Shown here: positions 26,998-35,694 of the stretch, one piece after another
Layout: every line of letters starts with the position of its first letter
How positions within the stretch are numbered: the first letter of the stretch is position 1
From: Cyclobacteriaceae bacterium YHN15
GTDB lineage: Bacteria; Bacteroidota; Bacteroidia; Cytophagales; Cyclobacteriaceae
Direction of reading: 5' to 3'
DNA length: 64,000 bases
NCBI GenBank assembly: GCA_003797895.1
Contig: RKQB01000004.1
Location: 402,134 to 466,133, forward strand
Notes under the pieces: generated by a model
Database searches by the model: none
What the model was told of the DNA's origin: nothing
Seen by the model: the letters and a program-made list of their open reading frames with translations, nothing else
Translations under genes and position numbers: made by a program

Positions 26998-28144
26998 ACT
27001 TTTTTTAAGTATACTATTTGTAATTGTGAATGGTATCCTATTTTGGAAACTTGGTGTATCTGTGGATGATGATACCGAAAGTTTCCTGACCTATGCAGAG
27101 GAAATCAAAGAGAGGGGGATCTTCTTTAAACCCCACGATTTCTGGTATATCGCTTATCCTTTGTTTATCATTTTGATGACAAGTATTCATGATTCTTTGG
27201 GCATGGTGGTATTTGGTCAGGTAGCTTTGTCATATCTAGCTTTAATGAGTTTGTATGCCAGTGGAAAGCGATTGTTTGGAAATCCCAAGGCAGGTTTGGT
27301 GGCAGGCTTGTTGTTTTTGGGTTTCTTTATGATTTCCTTTTGGAATTTCTGGATTTATTGTGAGTCTTTATTGATTAGTTTAAACTGTTTGTCAATCTAT
27401 TTTTTGATCAAGTGGTTTAAGAATGAGGGGAATCTGGGAAATTACATATTAGGCATATTGGTGATTGTTGCGGCTTTCTTTACCAAACCAACGGGAATTG
27501 CTTTATTGGGAGGGATTTTAATTAGTGTAGGCTTTATTTTCTGGGTAAATGAAAAGTTTAGAAAAGTCAGATGGGCAGGTCTGATTGGAGGGTTTTTTCT
27601 TTTTATACTGCTATTGAATCAAATGTTATCCACTTTCGGATTTGTAGAAGCCTATCAGATGGGAGAGGTGGTCTATAACGTCCACAAACTTGCAGATAAG
27701 GACTATGCTACATGGTTGATTTTAGAGGTACCTGAAAATTTATTTGTTCCAGCATCTGAACTTCCGCCTATATTTCAATTTGTTAGTATCATCATTGGAA
27801 ACCCAATATATTCCTTACAATTGTTTGGCACTAAATTGTTTTTCTTCCTATTTTATCTTCGGCCATATTATTCATTGGCCCATAATGCTTTGGCTTTGGC
27901 AGTGCTTCTACCAGTATATGTGTTTTTCTTTCATGAAATGATCAAAGGTTCCATTTCCAAACCCTTTAAGATTCTCGTTTTTGGGTTTATCCTAATCAGT
28001 ATATTAAGTACCTCATTGATGACCATTAATTGGAACAGTAGGTTTTTGGTGCCAATACTTCCTGTAATTTTTCTAATTGCAGCAAATAAGCTGGGTATAG
28101 TATTTCAGAAAGGTCTGGAAAAGAACTTGATTCCAACAACTTGA
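26981..28144 (+). CDS. Polytopic membrane protein, GT-C glycosyltransferase-like (ArnT/PMT family)
   Basis: About 387 aa with some ten membrane helices. The first helix is followed by an Asp-rich loop (VSVDDDTESFLTYAEEIKERG), the acidic first-loop pattern of lipid-phosphate-sugar-dependent GT-C enzymes. I chose ATG 26981; a TTG two codons upstream is also possible. It overlaps the acetyltransferase gene. It would transfer a sugar from a polyprenyl-phosphate donor at the periplasmic face. The family is inferred from topology and loop acidity, not from a full motif. Confidence 0.72.
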   Translation: MTLKHRLFLSILFVIVNGILFWKLGVSVDDDTESFLTYAEEIKERGIFFKPHDFWYIAYPLFIILMTSIHDSLGMVVFGQVALSYLALMSLYASGKRLFGNPKAGLVAGLLFLGFFMISFWNFWIYCESLLISLNCLSIYFLIKWFKNEGNLGNYILGILVIVAAFFTKPTGIALLGGILISVGFIFWVNEKFRKVRWAGLIGGFFLFILLLNQMLSTFGFVEAYQMGEVVYNVHKLADKDYATWLILEVPENLFVPASELPPIFQFVSIIIGNPIYSLQLFGTKLFFFLFYLRPYYSLAHNALALAVLLPVYVFFFHEMIKGSISKPFKILVFGFILISILSTSLMTINWNSRFLVPILPVIFLIAANKLGIVFQKGLEKNLIPTT

Positions 28145-28187
28145 AATATTTGTATTCATTGATTTATTTCCTTAGGTATTTCAAATA

Positions 28188-29132
28188 ATGAGTTATCCAT
28201 TTTTTCAGTTTTTAGCAAAAACTTTCCTTTTTGGGAATCTGTGTTTTGCTGGATTGTATTTTATCCTTTCTTTCGAAAAGGGAAATGCGGATCCTATTCA
28301 CCAAAAATTGATTGGACCCAAAAGATCTTCATTTATCTTAGGGAATAGTAAGTATTCACAGGGGATTTTGCCTAGTATCCTGAATGATAAACTAGAAAAA
28401 TATGGGTTTCAGCCAATTTATAATTTCGCCTTAGCAGTTAATGTATCTTCTTATAGTCCATTTTATTTGGCTGCGATTCAAGAAAAATTAGAGAACAAAG
28501 GTTCAGATGGAATCTTTATTCTTGGGGTAGATCCTTATTCTCTTACACTTACCAATGATCTCTTGGATGCCAAACCTGAAGAATGGCCGGATAGTAACCT
28601 TCCTTTGGCTATCCATTCTTTAATTCCTTTTGGTCCGCATGTGTCCTATCTTCTTCAATGGTACCCTTATCCTTTCTATGAAATCCTTATCCGGTATACA
28701 AGACCTGCCAATGAAATATTGCATTCAGATGGCTGGCTTGAAGTGAGAGTTCCAATGGATTCTTCAAGTGTAAACTGGAGAAAATCAAAAATTTTGAATT
28801 CCCTAAAAAGTAATATAAGTCAAATATCTCTTTCTGAGCAGCGTTTTGCCTATTTGGAGAAAACTATTGGCTTTTTACAGAATCATGGGAAAGTATTTCT
28901 TGTTCGATTTCCCTCCGCTCCAGAACTAATGGCTTACGAAAATTCTGCGTTTCCAAACTTTGATTCCCTTATTCAAATACTGGGTAATAAGCACCAAATA
29001 AGCTATTTTAATTTCACTCATTTAGCTGATTCTCTTGTTTATACAGATGGGTTACATCCTTATGTGGATTCAGGAATTTTACTTTCCAATGGATTAGTGA
29101 CCTTGATTGAAAATCACTTGGATGAAGAATAA
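28188..29132 (+). CDS. Membrane-anchored SGNH/DltD-like protein, paralogue 1
   Basis: 314 aa: one N-terminal membrane helix, then a periplasmic domain with SGNH-hydrolase-like blocks. Block I is FILGNSKYSQGI (Ser of GNS as candidate nucleophile) and the C-terminal block is YTDGLHPYVDSG with the Asp and His of a triad. A similar gene lies at 32482 with matching blocks. SGNH-like partners commonly work with MBOAT acyltransferases to O-acylate glycans (as AlgJ/AlgX with AlgI, or PatB with PatA). This copy is followed by the wreck of an MBOAT gene, so its own MBOAT partner has been lost. Function inferred. Confidence 0.72.
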   Translation: MSYPFFQFLAKTFLFGNLCFAGLYFILSFEKGNADPIHQKLIGPKRSSFILGNSKYSQGILPSILNDKLEKYGFQPIYNFALAVNVSSYSPFYLAAIQEKLENKGSDGIFILGVDPYSLTLTNDLLDAKPEEWPDSNLPLAIHSLIPFGPHVSYLLQWYPYPFYEILIRYTRPANEILHSDGWLEVRVPMDSSSVNWRKSKILNSLKSNISQISLSEQRFAYLEKTIGFLQNHGKVFLVRFPSAPELMAYENSAFPNFDSLIQILGNKHQISYFNFTHLADSLVYTDGLHPYVDSGILLSNGLVTLIENHLDEE

Positions 29133-29154
29133 GTAATTCAACTATTGCTTTTAT

Positions 29155-29305
29155 ATGCTATTTAACTCTTTCTAATTTCTTATATTTTTTCCAGTTGTAT
29201 TTCTGCTGTTCTCGTTTGTGGTTCGGAAAAACCCGAAAGCACAGAACGCCTTTATCTTGCTCGCCAGATATGTGTTTTATGGATGATGGGATTTGTGGTT
29301 TTTGG
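29155..29305 (+). pseudogene. Remnant of MBOAT O-acyltransferase gene (first ~50 codons)
   Basis: In one frame this reads MLFNSF*FLIFFPVVFLLFS, then KNPKAQNAFILLARYVFYG*, then WDLWFL. It matches the start of the intact MBOAT gene at 31037 (MLFNSFEFLLFFPVVFLLYW, KAQNAFILVASYVFYSWW) at most positions. Two in-frame stops break it (Glu7 codon to TAA, and TGA in the SWW segment), and homology ends near 29305, 40 bp before the aminotransferase gene. It is a truncated, decayed duplicate and shows that this part of the locus was rearranged. Confidence 0.88.
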
Positions 29306-29344
29306 TCCAAATAAATTCTTTAATATTTAATAATTAAGAAAATA

Positions 29345-30421
29345 ATGATACCCGTAACAAAACCCTTCCTTCCTCCGCGTGAGGAATATGATCAATATAT
29401 AAATGGCATATGGGACCGTAATTGGCTGACCAATAATGGTCCCCTTGTCAATGAGCTGGAGTTAAGACTTAAAGAATACTTGGGTCTGAATCATTTGCTT
29501 TTTGTTTCCAATGGTACTATTGCCCTGCAGCTTGCCATCAAAGCCCTGGACCTAAAAGGGGAAATTATTACCACTCCTTTTTCTTATGTAGCGACAACTA
29601 CCAGTATCCTTTGGGAGGGATGTAAGCCTGTATTTGTGGATATACTTCCTGATAGGCTAACTATCAATCCAGATCTAATTGAGGCAGCAATAACTAATAA
29701 CACCTCTGCTATTCTGGCCACCCATGTATACGGAATTCCCTGTGAGGTGGAAAGAATTCAAGAGATTGCAGATAAGCATGGATTGAAAGTGATTTATGAT
29801 GGAGCACATGCTTTTGGAGTAAAAGTAAAAGGAAAGTCGGTTTTTGAGTATGGTGATATTTCCACTTGCAGTTTTCATGCGACCAAGCTTTTTCATACTA
29901 TTGAAGGCGGAGCAGTGGTGACTAAAGATCCGGAATTATTAAAGAAGATGGCCTATCTGAGGAATTTTGGGCATGATGGATTTGAAAGGTTTAATGGAAT
30001 AGGGATCAATGGTAAAAATTCTGAATTCCATGCAGCGATGGGGCTTGTAGTATTAAACCACGTGGACAACATTTTGGAAAGAAAGAAAAAGCAAGCGGAA
30101 TATTATTTTGAGATCTTATCGGGATTAAAGGTCAATTATCCAAAAATCGATCAAATTGAGCAATATAATTATGCTTACTTTCCAATTCTATTTTCCGATG
30201 AAGACCAACTGAAGAAAAGTATGAAAGGCTTGGAAGACCAGGGAATTGGTTCAAGAAGATATTTCTTTCCAGGATTGAACCAACTTGAATTTACCCAAGG
30301 CAACTGTCCTGTATCAGATGAAATTTCAAAAAGAGTTTTATGTTTACCGCTTTATCATACCTTAACCAAAGAGGAACAAAGAATGATAGCCAGGATTTTA
30401 TTAAGGGTACAAAATAACTGA
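29345..30421 (+). CDS. DegT/DnrJ/EryC1/StrS aminotransferase, VioA-like
   Basis: 358-aa PLP enzyme that aminates a dTDP-4-keto-6-deoxyhexose, probably giving dTDP-viosamine (4-amino-4,6-dideoxyglucose). Key residues are intact: the PLP-ring Asp152 in VIYDGAHAFG, Lys181 for the Schiff base in SFHATKLFHTIEGG, and the N-terminal NRNWLTNNGP-like segment (NWLTNNGPLV). The SFHATKLFHTIEGG motif resembles VioA more than the 3-aminotransferases FdtB/QdtB. The neighbour is a VioB/NeuD-like acyltransferase 3 bp away. Because an FdtA-like enzyme opens the locus, a 3-amino product remains possible. A broken paralogue is at 34613. Confidence 0.88.
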   Translation: MIPVTKPFLPPREEYDQYINGIWDRNWLTNNGPLVNELELRLKEYLGLNHLLFVSNGTIALQLAIKALDLKGEIITTPFSYVATTTSILWEGCKPVFVDILPDRLTINPDLIEAAITNNTSAILATHVYGIPCEVERIQEIADKHGLKVIYDGAHAFGVKVKGKSVFEYGDISTCSFHATKLFHTIEGGAVVTKDPELLKKMAYLRNFGHDGFERFNGIGINGKNSEFHAAMGLVVLNHVDNILERKKKQAEYYFEILSGLKVNYPKIDQIEQYNYAYFPILFSDEDQLKKSMKGLEDQGIGSRRYFFPGLNQLEFTQGNCPVSDEISKRVLCLPLYHTLTKEEQRMIARILLRVQNN

Positions 30422-30424
30422 TCA

Positions 30425-31030
30425 ATGATTGTAGGAGGTGCTGGTGGTCATGCCATGGAAGTTTTGGATATTTTGATAGCCAATGAAATGGATGACAATT
30501 TATTTTTCTATGATGATATCAACCCGGTTCAAGTATTTCAGGAGAAGTATTCCGTATTCAACAACTTGGATCAAGTGAAGGCGCATTTCCAGAAAGACAA
30601 GAGATTTGTTTTAGGTACCGGAAATCCTGCACATCGCAAGAAGCTTCATGATCTATTCAGTTCACTTGGAGGAGATCATATTGCAGTTGTTTCGGAAAGT
30701 TCTATTTGTTCAAAATACGCTCTATTTGAAATGGTGGATGTTTTGAACTTAACTTTTATAGGTCCGAATTCAAAAATTGGAATGGGATCATTAGTAAATA
30801 CAGGAACACAGATCCATCATGAAGTGCAGATTGGAGATTTCTGTGAAGTAAATCCAGGGGCTGTAATTTTGGGAAAGGTGATTATAGGTAACTTCACATC
30901 CATAGGAGCAAATGCTACTATTCTTCCTAAAATTAAAATAGGGAGTAATGTCATTGTGGGTGCTGGGTGTGTGGTAACTAAGGATGTCCCGGACGGAGTT
31001 ATCGTTAAAGGTGTACCTGGAAAATATTAA
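30425..31030 (+). CDS. NeuD/PglD/VioB-like sugar acyltransferase, copy 1
   Basis: 201 aa: an N-terminal nucleotide-sugar-binding Rossmann-like part (MIVGGAGGHAMEVLDIL) and a C-terminal left-handed beta-helix of hexapeptide repeats (IGMGSLVNTGTQIHHEVQIG, IGNFTSIGANATIL, IGSNVIVGAGCVVTKDVPDG). By alignment to PglD, His132-Glu133 in the HHEV segment should be the catalytic pair. It would acetylate the amino group made by the aminotransferase 3 bp upstream, using acetyl-CoA, to give an N-acetylated dTDP sugar. It is cytoplasmic and trimeric by family. An intact paralogue lies at 35695. Confidence 0.88.
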   Translation: MIVGGAGGHAMEVLDILIANEMDDNLFFYDDINPVQVFQEKYSVFNNLDQVKAHFQKDKRFVLGTGNPAHRKKLHDLFSSLGGDHIAVVSESSICSKYALFEMVDVLNLTFIGPNSKIGMGSLVNTGTQIHHEVQIGDFCEVNPGAVILGKVIIGNFTSIGANATILPKIKIGSNVIVGAGCVVTKDVPDGVIVKGVPGKY

Positions 31031-31036
31031 CATAAG

Positions 31037-32479
31037 ATGCTCTTTAATTCCTTCGAATTTCTTCTCTTTTTTCCAGTAGTATTTCTGCTGTACTGGTTTG
31101 TATTTCAGAGAAATCTGAAAGCGCAGAATGCCTTTATTCTGGTAGCCAGTTATGTGTTTTATAGCTGGTGGGATTGGCGGTTTTTGGGATTGATCGCTTT
31201 TAGTTCATTGGTAGATTATATCTGTGGGCTGAAAATTGGATCCGAAGAGGACACTTTCAAAAGGAAAGTTTACTTGGGGATCAGCTTGGGTGTCAACCTT
31301 GGCTTATTGGGTTTCTTTAAGTATTTCGATTTTTTTATAGACTCTACGGTGCAGATGATCAATACGATGGGTTTTCAGGCCAATCCTTATTCCCTGCAAT
31401 TGATACTTCCTGTCGGTATCAGCTTTTATACTTTTCAGACTATGAGTTATACCATCGATATTTATCGACGGAAATTTGAACCAACGAAAGATATCATAGC
31501 TTTTTTTGCTTATGTGAGTTTTTTTCCTCAATTGGTCGCAGGACCTATTGAAAGGGCTTCTAATCTTTTGCCACAGTTTTTCAAACAACGGATTTTTTAC
31601 TATACCAAAGCCATGGATGGCATGCGGCAGATTTTGTGGGGCTTTTTTATGAAACTGGTGATTGCCGACAATTGTGCAGTATTTGTCAATCAGGCTTTCA
31701 ATAATCCGGAAAGCCAACCTGCTTCCAATCTTCTCATCGGAGCGGTGTTTTTTAGTTTTCAGATTTATGGGGATTTTGGAGGCTATTCCAATATCGCAAT
31801 TGGAACAGGGAAACTGCTTGGCTTCAATCTGATGCAAAACTTTGCTTTCCCGTATTTCTCCAGAGATATAGCCGAATTCTGGCGACGCTGGCATATTTCA
31901 CTTTCCACCTGGTTTAGGGATTATGTCTATATCCCTTTGGGAGGGTCTAAGGGAAGCAAATACCAAAGCCTCAGGAATATCTTTATTATCTTTTTGGTTT
32001 CAGGTTTCTGGCATGGGGCCAATTGGACTTTTATTATTTGGGGAGGAATCCATGCGGCTTTGTTTATTCCGCTTTACTTGTTTGGAAAGAATAGAATCAA
32101 TATTGGTATTGTATCTCAAAACAAAGCTTTTCCAAGCTTTTACGAATTAGGCCAAATATTGGTAACTTTTTCCTTGGTAACATTAGGTTGGATATTCTTT
32201 CGGTCACCTGATCTCAGTGCTGCTGTAGGTTATACTCAAGGTTTATTTGATATGAGTATTTTCCAAATGCCTCAAATGGATATCCGGGTATATCTATTTA
32301 TGATATTGGTAATGGTTTTTATAGTACTTGAATGGGGAGGCAGAAGGGAAGAGTTTGCAATTCAGAAGATGGCTTTCCATAAACCTGTAATAATCAGGTA
32401 TGGTTTGTACTATGGCTTGGTGATGGCAGTATTTCTATTTGCCAGAAAAGAGCAGGAATTTATTTATTTTCAGTTTTAG
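31037..32479 (+). CDS. MBOAT family membrane O-acyltransferase
   Basis: 480-aa polytopic membrane protein of the AlgI/PatA/DltB type, which moves acyl groups across the inner membrane to extracellular glycans. Diagnostic segments: LPVGISFYTFQTMSYTIDIYR, FFPQLVAGPIERAS, YGDFGGYSNIAIG, AEFWRRWHISLSTWFRDYVY and GFWHGANWTFIIWG with the invariant His. It starts 6 bp after the acyltransferase and ends 2 bp before an SGNH-like gene, so MBOAT and SGNH-like proteins are probably a functional pair that O-acetylates the polysaccharide. Confidence 0.95.
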   Translation: MLFNSFEFLLFFPVVFLLYWFVFQRNLKAQNAFILVASYVFYSWWDWRFLGLIAFSSLVDYICGLKIGSEEDTFKRKVYLGISLGVNLGLLGFFKYFDFFIDSTVQMINTMGFQANPYSLQLILPVGISFYTFQTMSYTIDIYRRKFEPTKDIIAFFAYVSFFPQLVAGPIERASNLLPQFFKQRIFYYTKAMDGMRQILWGFFMKLVIADNCAVFVNQAFNNPESQPASNLLIGAVFFSFQIYGDFGGYSNIAIGTGKLLGFNLMQNFAFPYFSRDIAEFWRRWHISLSTWFRDYVYIPLGGSKGSKYQSLRNIFIIFLVSGFWHGANWTFIIWGGIHAALFIPLYLFGKNRINIGIVSQNKAFPSFYELGQILVTFSLVTLGWIFFRSPDLSAAVGYTQGLFDMSIFQMPQMDIRVYLFMILVMVFIVLEWGGRREEFAIQKMAFHKPVIIRYGLYYGLVMAVFLFARKEQEFIYFQF

Positions 32480-32481
32480 GG

Positions 32482-33405
32482 ATGAATCGATTTTTAGCAA
32501 AGCTTTTGATTTTTTCATTTTTTCCCGTGGTTACACTCTACGGAGTATTTCTCTTAGAAAATGGGACTGCAGATCCTTTTTATCAAAGATTCACAACACC
32601 CAAGCAGGAAGCTCTGATATTAGGGAATTCAAAAGTTGCCCAAGGTATTATCCCATCTATTTTAAATGAAGAATTAAAAGGAATATATGATGGAAAGCTT
32701 TACAATTATTCATTTACTGTATATAATTCTCCTTACGGTCCAGCCTACTTAGAAAGCGTAAAAAAAAAGTTAGCAGACTTCGAAGGAAAAAGATGCTTTA
32801 TAATTGCTATTGATCCATGGAGTATCTCTAGTGACATTAATGATCCAAATAACCCTGATAAGTTTGAAGAAAACTTATTGTTTATTTCTGATATTGAAGA
32901 AGTAACTGAAAAGCCTAACCTGAAATATTTGTTTAAATGGTTTATCAAGTCTTATTACGAAATCATCTTAATGAGGATAAAAGAAAATCAATCTAAAATT
33001 CATGAAGATGGGTGGTATGAAACCAGACAACCATTGGATGAAACAATTCAAAATGAAAGAATAGCTTTCATGGTGAATTATTACGAGAAATATTTACTAA
33101 AATATTCCTTCTCACGAAAGAGGCTAAGTTATCTTGAAGAGACAATTAGTTTTTTAAAATCAAAAGGAGATGTTTTTTTGGTAAGATTACCTGTTCACAA
33201 TGAAATCTTGGCAATAGAAAATAGGGTGATTGAAGAAGAGGATTTTAATGAATTGATGGGCAATTTGATAAATAAATTTAATGTTACATTTTTAAACAAC
33301 TTCCAAAATAGATATAATTTTTATGACGGTGTTCATTTAGACATTGAATCAGCCAAAGCATACTCACAGGAGCTAGCAAACCAAATAAGTAATTTTACAG
33401 AGTAA
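32482..33405 (+). CDS. Membrane-anchored SGNH/DltD-like protein, paralogue 2
   Basis: 307 aa, one N-terminal helix then a periplasmic domain. Blocks match paralogue 1: ALILGNSKVAQGIIPSILN (block I, GNS) and NFYDGVHLDIESAKAYS (Asp and His of the last block), with GDVFLVRLPVHNEI in the core. It sits 2 bp after the intact MBOAT gene, the arrangement expected for a two-component O-acylation system where the MBOAT hands acyl groups to a periplasmic SGNH-type enzyme. The GNS in place of GDS and low similarity to characterised enzymes leave the activity inferred. Confidence 0.75.
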   Translation: MNRFLAKLLIFSFFPVVTLYGVFLLENGTADPFYQRFTTPKQEALILGNSKVAQGIIPSILNEELKGIYDGKLYNYSFTVYNSPYGPAYLESVKKKLADFEGKRCFIIAIDPWSISSDINDPNNPDKFEENLLFISDIEEVTEKPNLKYLFKWFIKSYYEIILMRIKENQSKIHEDGWYETRQPLDETIQNERIAFMVNYYEKYLLKYSFSRKRLSYLEETISFLKSKGDVFLVRLPVHNEILAIENRVIEEEDFNELMGNLINKFNVTFLNNFQNRYNFYDGVHLDIESAKAYSQELANQISNFTE

Positions 33406-33417
33406 TTAAATCATAAA

Positions 33418-34185
33418 ATGAACTTAAAAGAAATCATTCCTCTGAAACTAAAGAGATTTATTTTACTTCAATTAAAAAAAGGGAATAAATATCTATGTCC
33501 TTTCTGTCAATTTGAATCTAAAGAATTGGGTTTTTTTGGAATCGATTTTCCGGTTATTATTGAAAATGAGATTATTGGTTCCGGGAGAAGAAGCTGTAGT
33601 TGCTATAGTTGTGGATCAACTGATAGACAGCGGTTAGTATTTATTTATTTAAAATATGAAACCCAAATCTTAAAAAGTCCTCAAAATTTTAAAGTTTTAC
33701 ACATTGCACCCGAACCTCATCTTTCCCATATTTTATATAAACTTGGGTTTAAAGAATATGTCTGTGGAGATTTATTTACAGAGGGATATACTTACCCTAA
33801 GTTTGTCCAAAATATGAATATTTTAAATATTCAATATCCTGACAATTATTTCGATCTAATTATATGCAACCATGTTCTGGAGCACATCATTGATGATCAT
33901 ATCGCCATCAAAGAACTAAGTAGAGTATTAAAGAATAGTGGACAAGCTATTTTACAGGTTCCTATTTCAAAAAAGCTGAATAATACATTTGAAGACCGTT
34001 CAGTAATCAGACCTGAAGATCGTGAGAAGATTTTCGGACAAGCTGACCATGTTCGGATATATGGGCAGGATTATTCGGATAGATTGGAACAGAATGGATT
34101 TAAGGTTGATAGAATTAATATAATTGAGAAGTATCAAAAATTCGGGTTAAATCCTTTGGAGGATTTATTTATCTGTAGCAAATAA
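33418..34185 (+). CDS. Class I SAM-dependent methyltransferase with N-terminal zinc-ribbon-like region
   Basis: 255 aa. The N-terminus has a Cys-rich patch (CPFCQFESKELG and SCSCYSCGSTDRQR) that looks like a zinc ribbon. The methyltransferase fold follows: KVLHIAPEPHLSHILY (motif I region), DYVCGDL-like (here YVCGDLFTEG), DNYFDLIICNHVLEHIIDDH (motif II/III) and LKNSGQAILQVPISK. It probably methylates the glycan or a precursor. From here to about 46 kb the DNA is noticeably AT-rich. It is followed after 4 bp by the remnant of an ABC transporter. Confidence 0.85.
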   Translation: MNLKEIIPLKLKRFILLQLKKGNKYLCPFCQFESKELGFFGIDFPVIIENEIIGSGRRSCSCYSCGSTDRQRLVFIYLKYETQILKSPQNFKVLHIAPEPHLSHILYKLGFKEYVCGDLFTEGYTYPKFVQNMNILNIQYPDNYFDLIICNHVLEHIIDDHIAIKELSRVLKNSGQAILQVPISKKLNNTFEDRSVIRPEDREKIFGQADHVRIYGQDYSDRLEQNGFKVDRINIIEKYQKFGLNPLEDLFICSK

Positions 34186-34189
34186 GATT

Positions 34190-34468
34190 TTGAAAGCCAT
34201 TAAGAGATTAGTCTCAAAGTATTTTACACATTTCACCTACTTTTATAAACATCTTCGCCATAGGATATATATAACTATGGCATTAAGTATTCTAGTGGGT
34301 CTATTAGATGGTTTTGGACTTGCGATGTTTCTCCCACTTTTAGAAATGGTTGAAGGAAAAGTTGAAGCCAATTCAGAGTCAACGGGAAAGCTTTCTGATG
34401 AAGGTAAAGTCCTAAACACTTTTAATGGGGAAAAGAAAGAGTATAAGTCAATTCTGTATTTTAATTAA
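34190..34468 (+). pseudogene. Truncated ABC transporter (MsbA-like permease-ATPase), N-terminal fragment
   Basis: Begins at TTG 34190 with FTHFTYFYKHLRHRIYITMA and the first membrane helix LSILVGLLDGFGLAMFLPLL, as in Bacteroidota MsbA/PglK-type flippases of glycan loci, then degenerates into KLSDEGKVLNTFNGEKKEYK and stops after 92 codons. The rest of the membrane domain and the whole ATPase are absent, so it cannot work. The following 150 bp (34469-34612) are AT-rich and show nothing recognisable. Recognition of the start rests on remembered family resemblance. Confidence 0.75.
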
Positions 34469-34612
34469 TTGTTATTAATTAACTACTTTCAAAGATGTTG
34501 ATTTTCTGGTTTTTTAAAATAAGTGCGAAACTTAATCAGCAGCACCTTATTATGATTTAATTCTCCAAAATAAAAGTTTACAAAAAGTGGTGGATTATAA
34601 AAAAATTATATT

Positions 34613-35692
34613 ATAAAGATCCCTATAACAAAACCATTTTTGCCATCCATCGAAAAATATAAAGTCTTTTTAGACGGTATTTGGGAGAGGAACTGGCTTT
34701 CCAATAATGGTCCTCTGATTAATGAACTGGAACTCCGCCTCAAAGAATATCTGAGACTTAATCATTTACTTCTTGTATCCAATGGAACAATAGCACTACA
34801 GCTTGCAATAAAAGCATTGGGTTTGAAAGGTGAAATCCTCACTACTTCTTTTTCCTATGTGGCAACTACAACTAGCATCATTTGGGAAGGTTGTATTCCA
34901 GTATTTGTAGATATACTTCCTGATAAATTCACCATTAACCCTGATTTGATTGAAGCTGCTATTACAGGTAAAACTACAGCAATCCTTGCGACACATGTAT
35001 ATGGTATTCCTTGTGAAGTAGAGAAGATTCAAAAAATCGCAGATAAACACGGACTCAAAGTCATTTATTACGGAGCTCATGCTTTTGGGGTTAAATTCAA
35101 AGGTAAAAGCATATTTGAATTCGTGGATATCTCAACTTGTAGCTTTCATGCCACCAAAATCTTCCATACCCTTGAAGAGGGTGGAGTATTTACCAAAGAC
35201 CCTGAACTTCTAAACCGTATGGCATTCCTAAGAAACTTTGGTCATGATGGATTCGAGAAGTTCAATGGAATCGGTATTAATGCCTAAAATTCCGAATTCC
35301 ACGCAGCGATGGGTTTGGCTGTGTTTCCTTGGATGAACGATATCCAAAAGAAAGAACAAGAACAAAGTCTCTTTTACAAAGAACTCCTTAAAGACCTTAT
35401 AGTAACTTATCCATCAATAGACAAAATAGAAAACTATAATTACGCATATTCTCCAATCATATTTTCTAATGTAGATTTACTTAAAAAAAGTATGAAGGCT
35501 TTAGAGGATAATAAGATAGGTAGTAGAAGGTATTTTTATCCAGGACTGAACAACTTAGACTTTACTCACGGTAACTATATTGTCTCAGACAATATATCAG
35601 AGAGGGTACTTTGTTTGCCACTGTATCATAGTTTGTCCAAAGAGGAACAGATTATGATAGCAAGATTATTACTAAGGGCACAGAATAATTAA
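34613..35692 (+). pseudogene. Decayed DegT/VioA-like aminotransferase, paralogue of 29345
   Basis: Colinear with the intact enzyme over its whole length, but with three lesions. The start codon is gone (ATA-AAG-ATC-CCT where ATG would stand). The PLP-ring Asp is replaced (VIYYGAHAFG, Tyr for Asp152). An in-frame TAA at 35285-35287 replaces the Lys codon of NGKNSEFHAAMG. Downstream of the stop the frame continues normally to the C-terminus (LLLRAQNN). The Schiff-base Lys survives (FHATKIFHT). Translation of the two halves is possible in principle from internal starts, but with Asp152 lost the enzyme should be dead. Its acyltransferase neighbour is intact. Confidence 0.92.
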
Positions 35693-35694
35693 AC

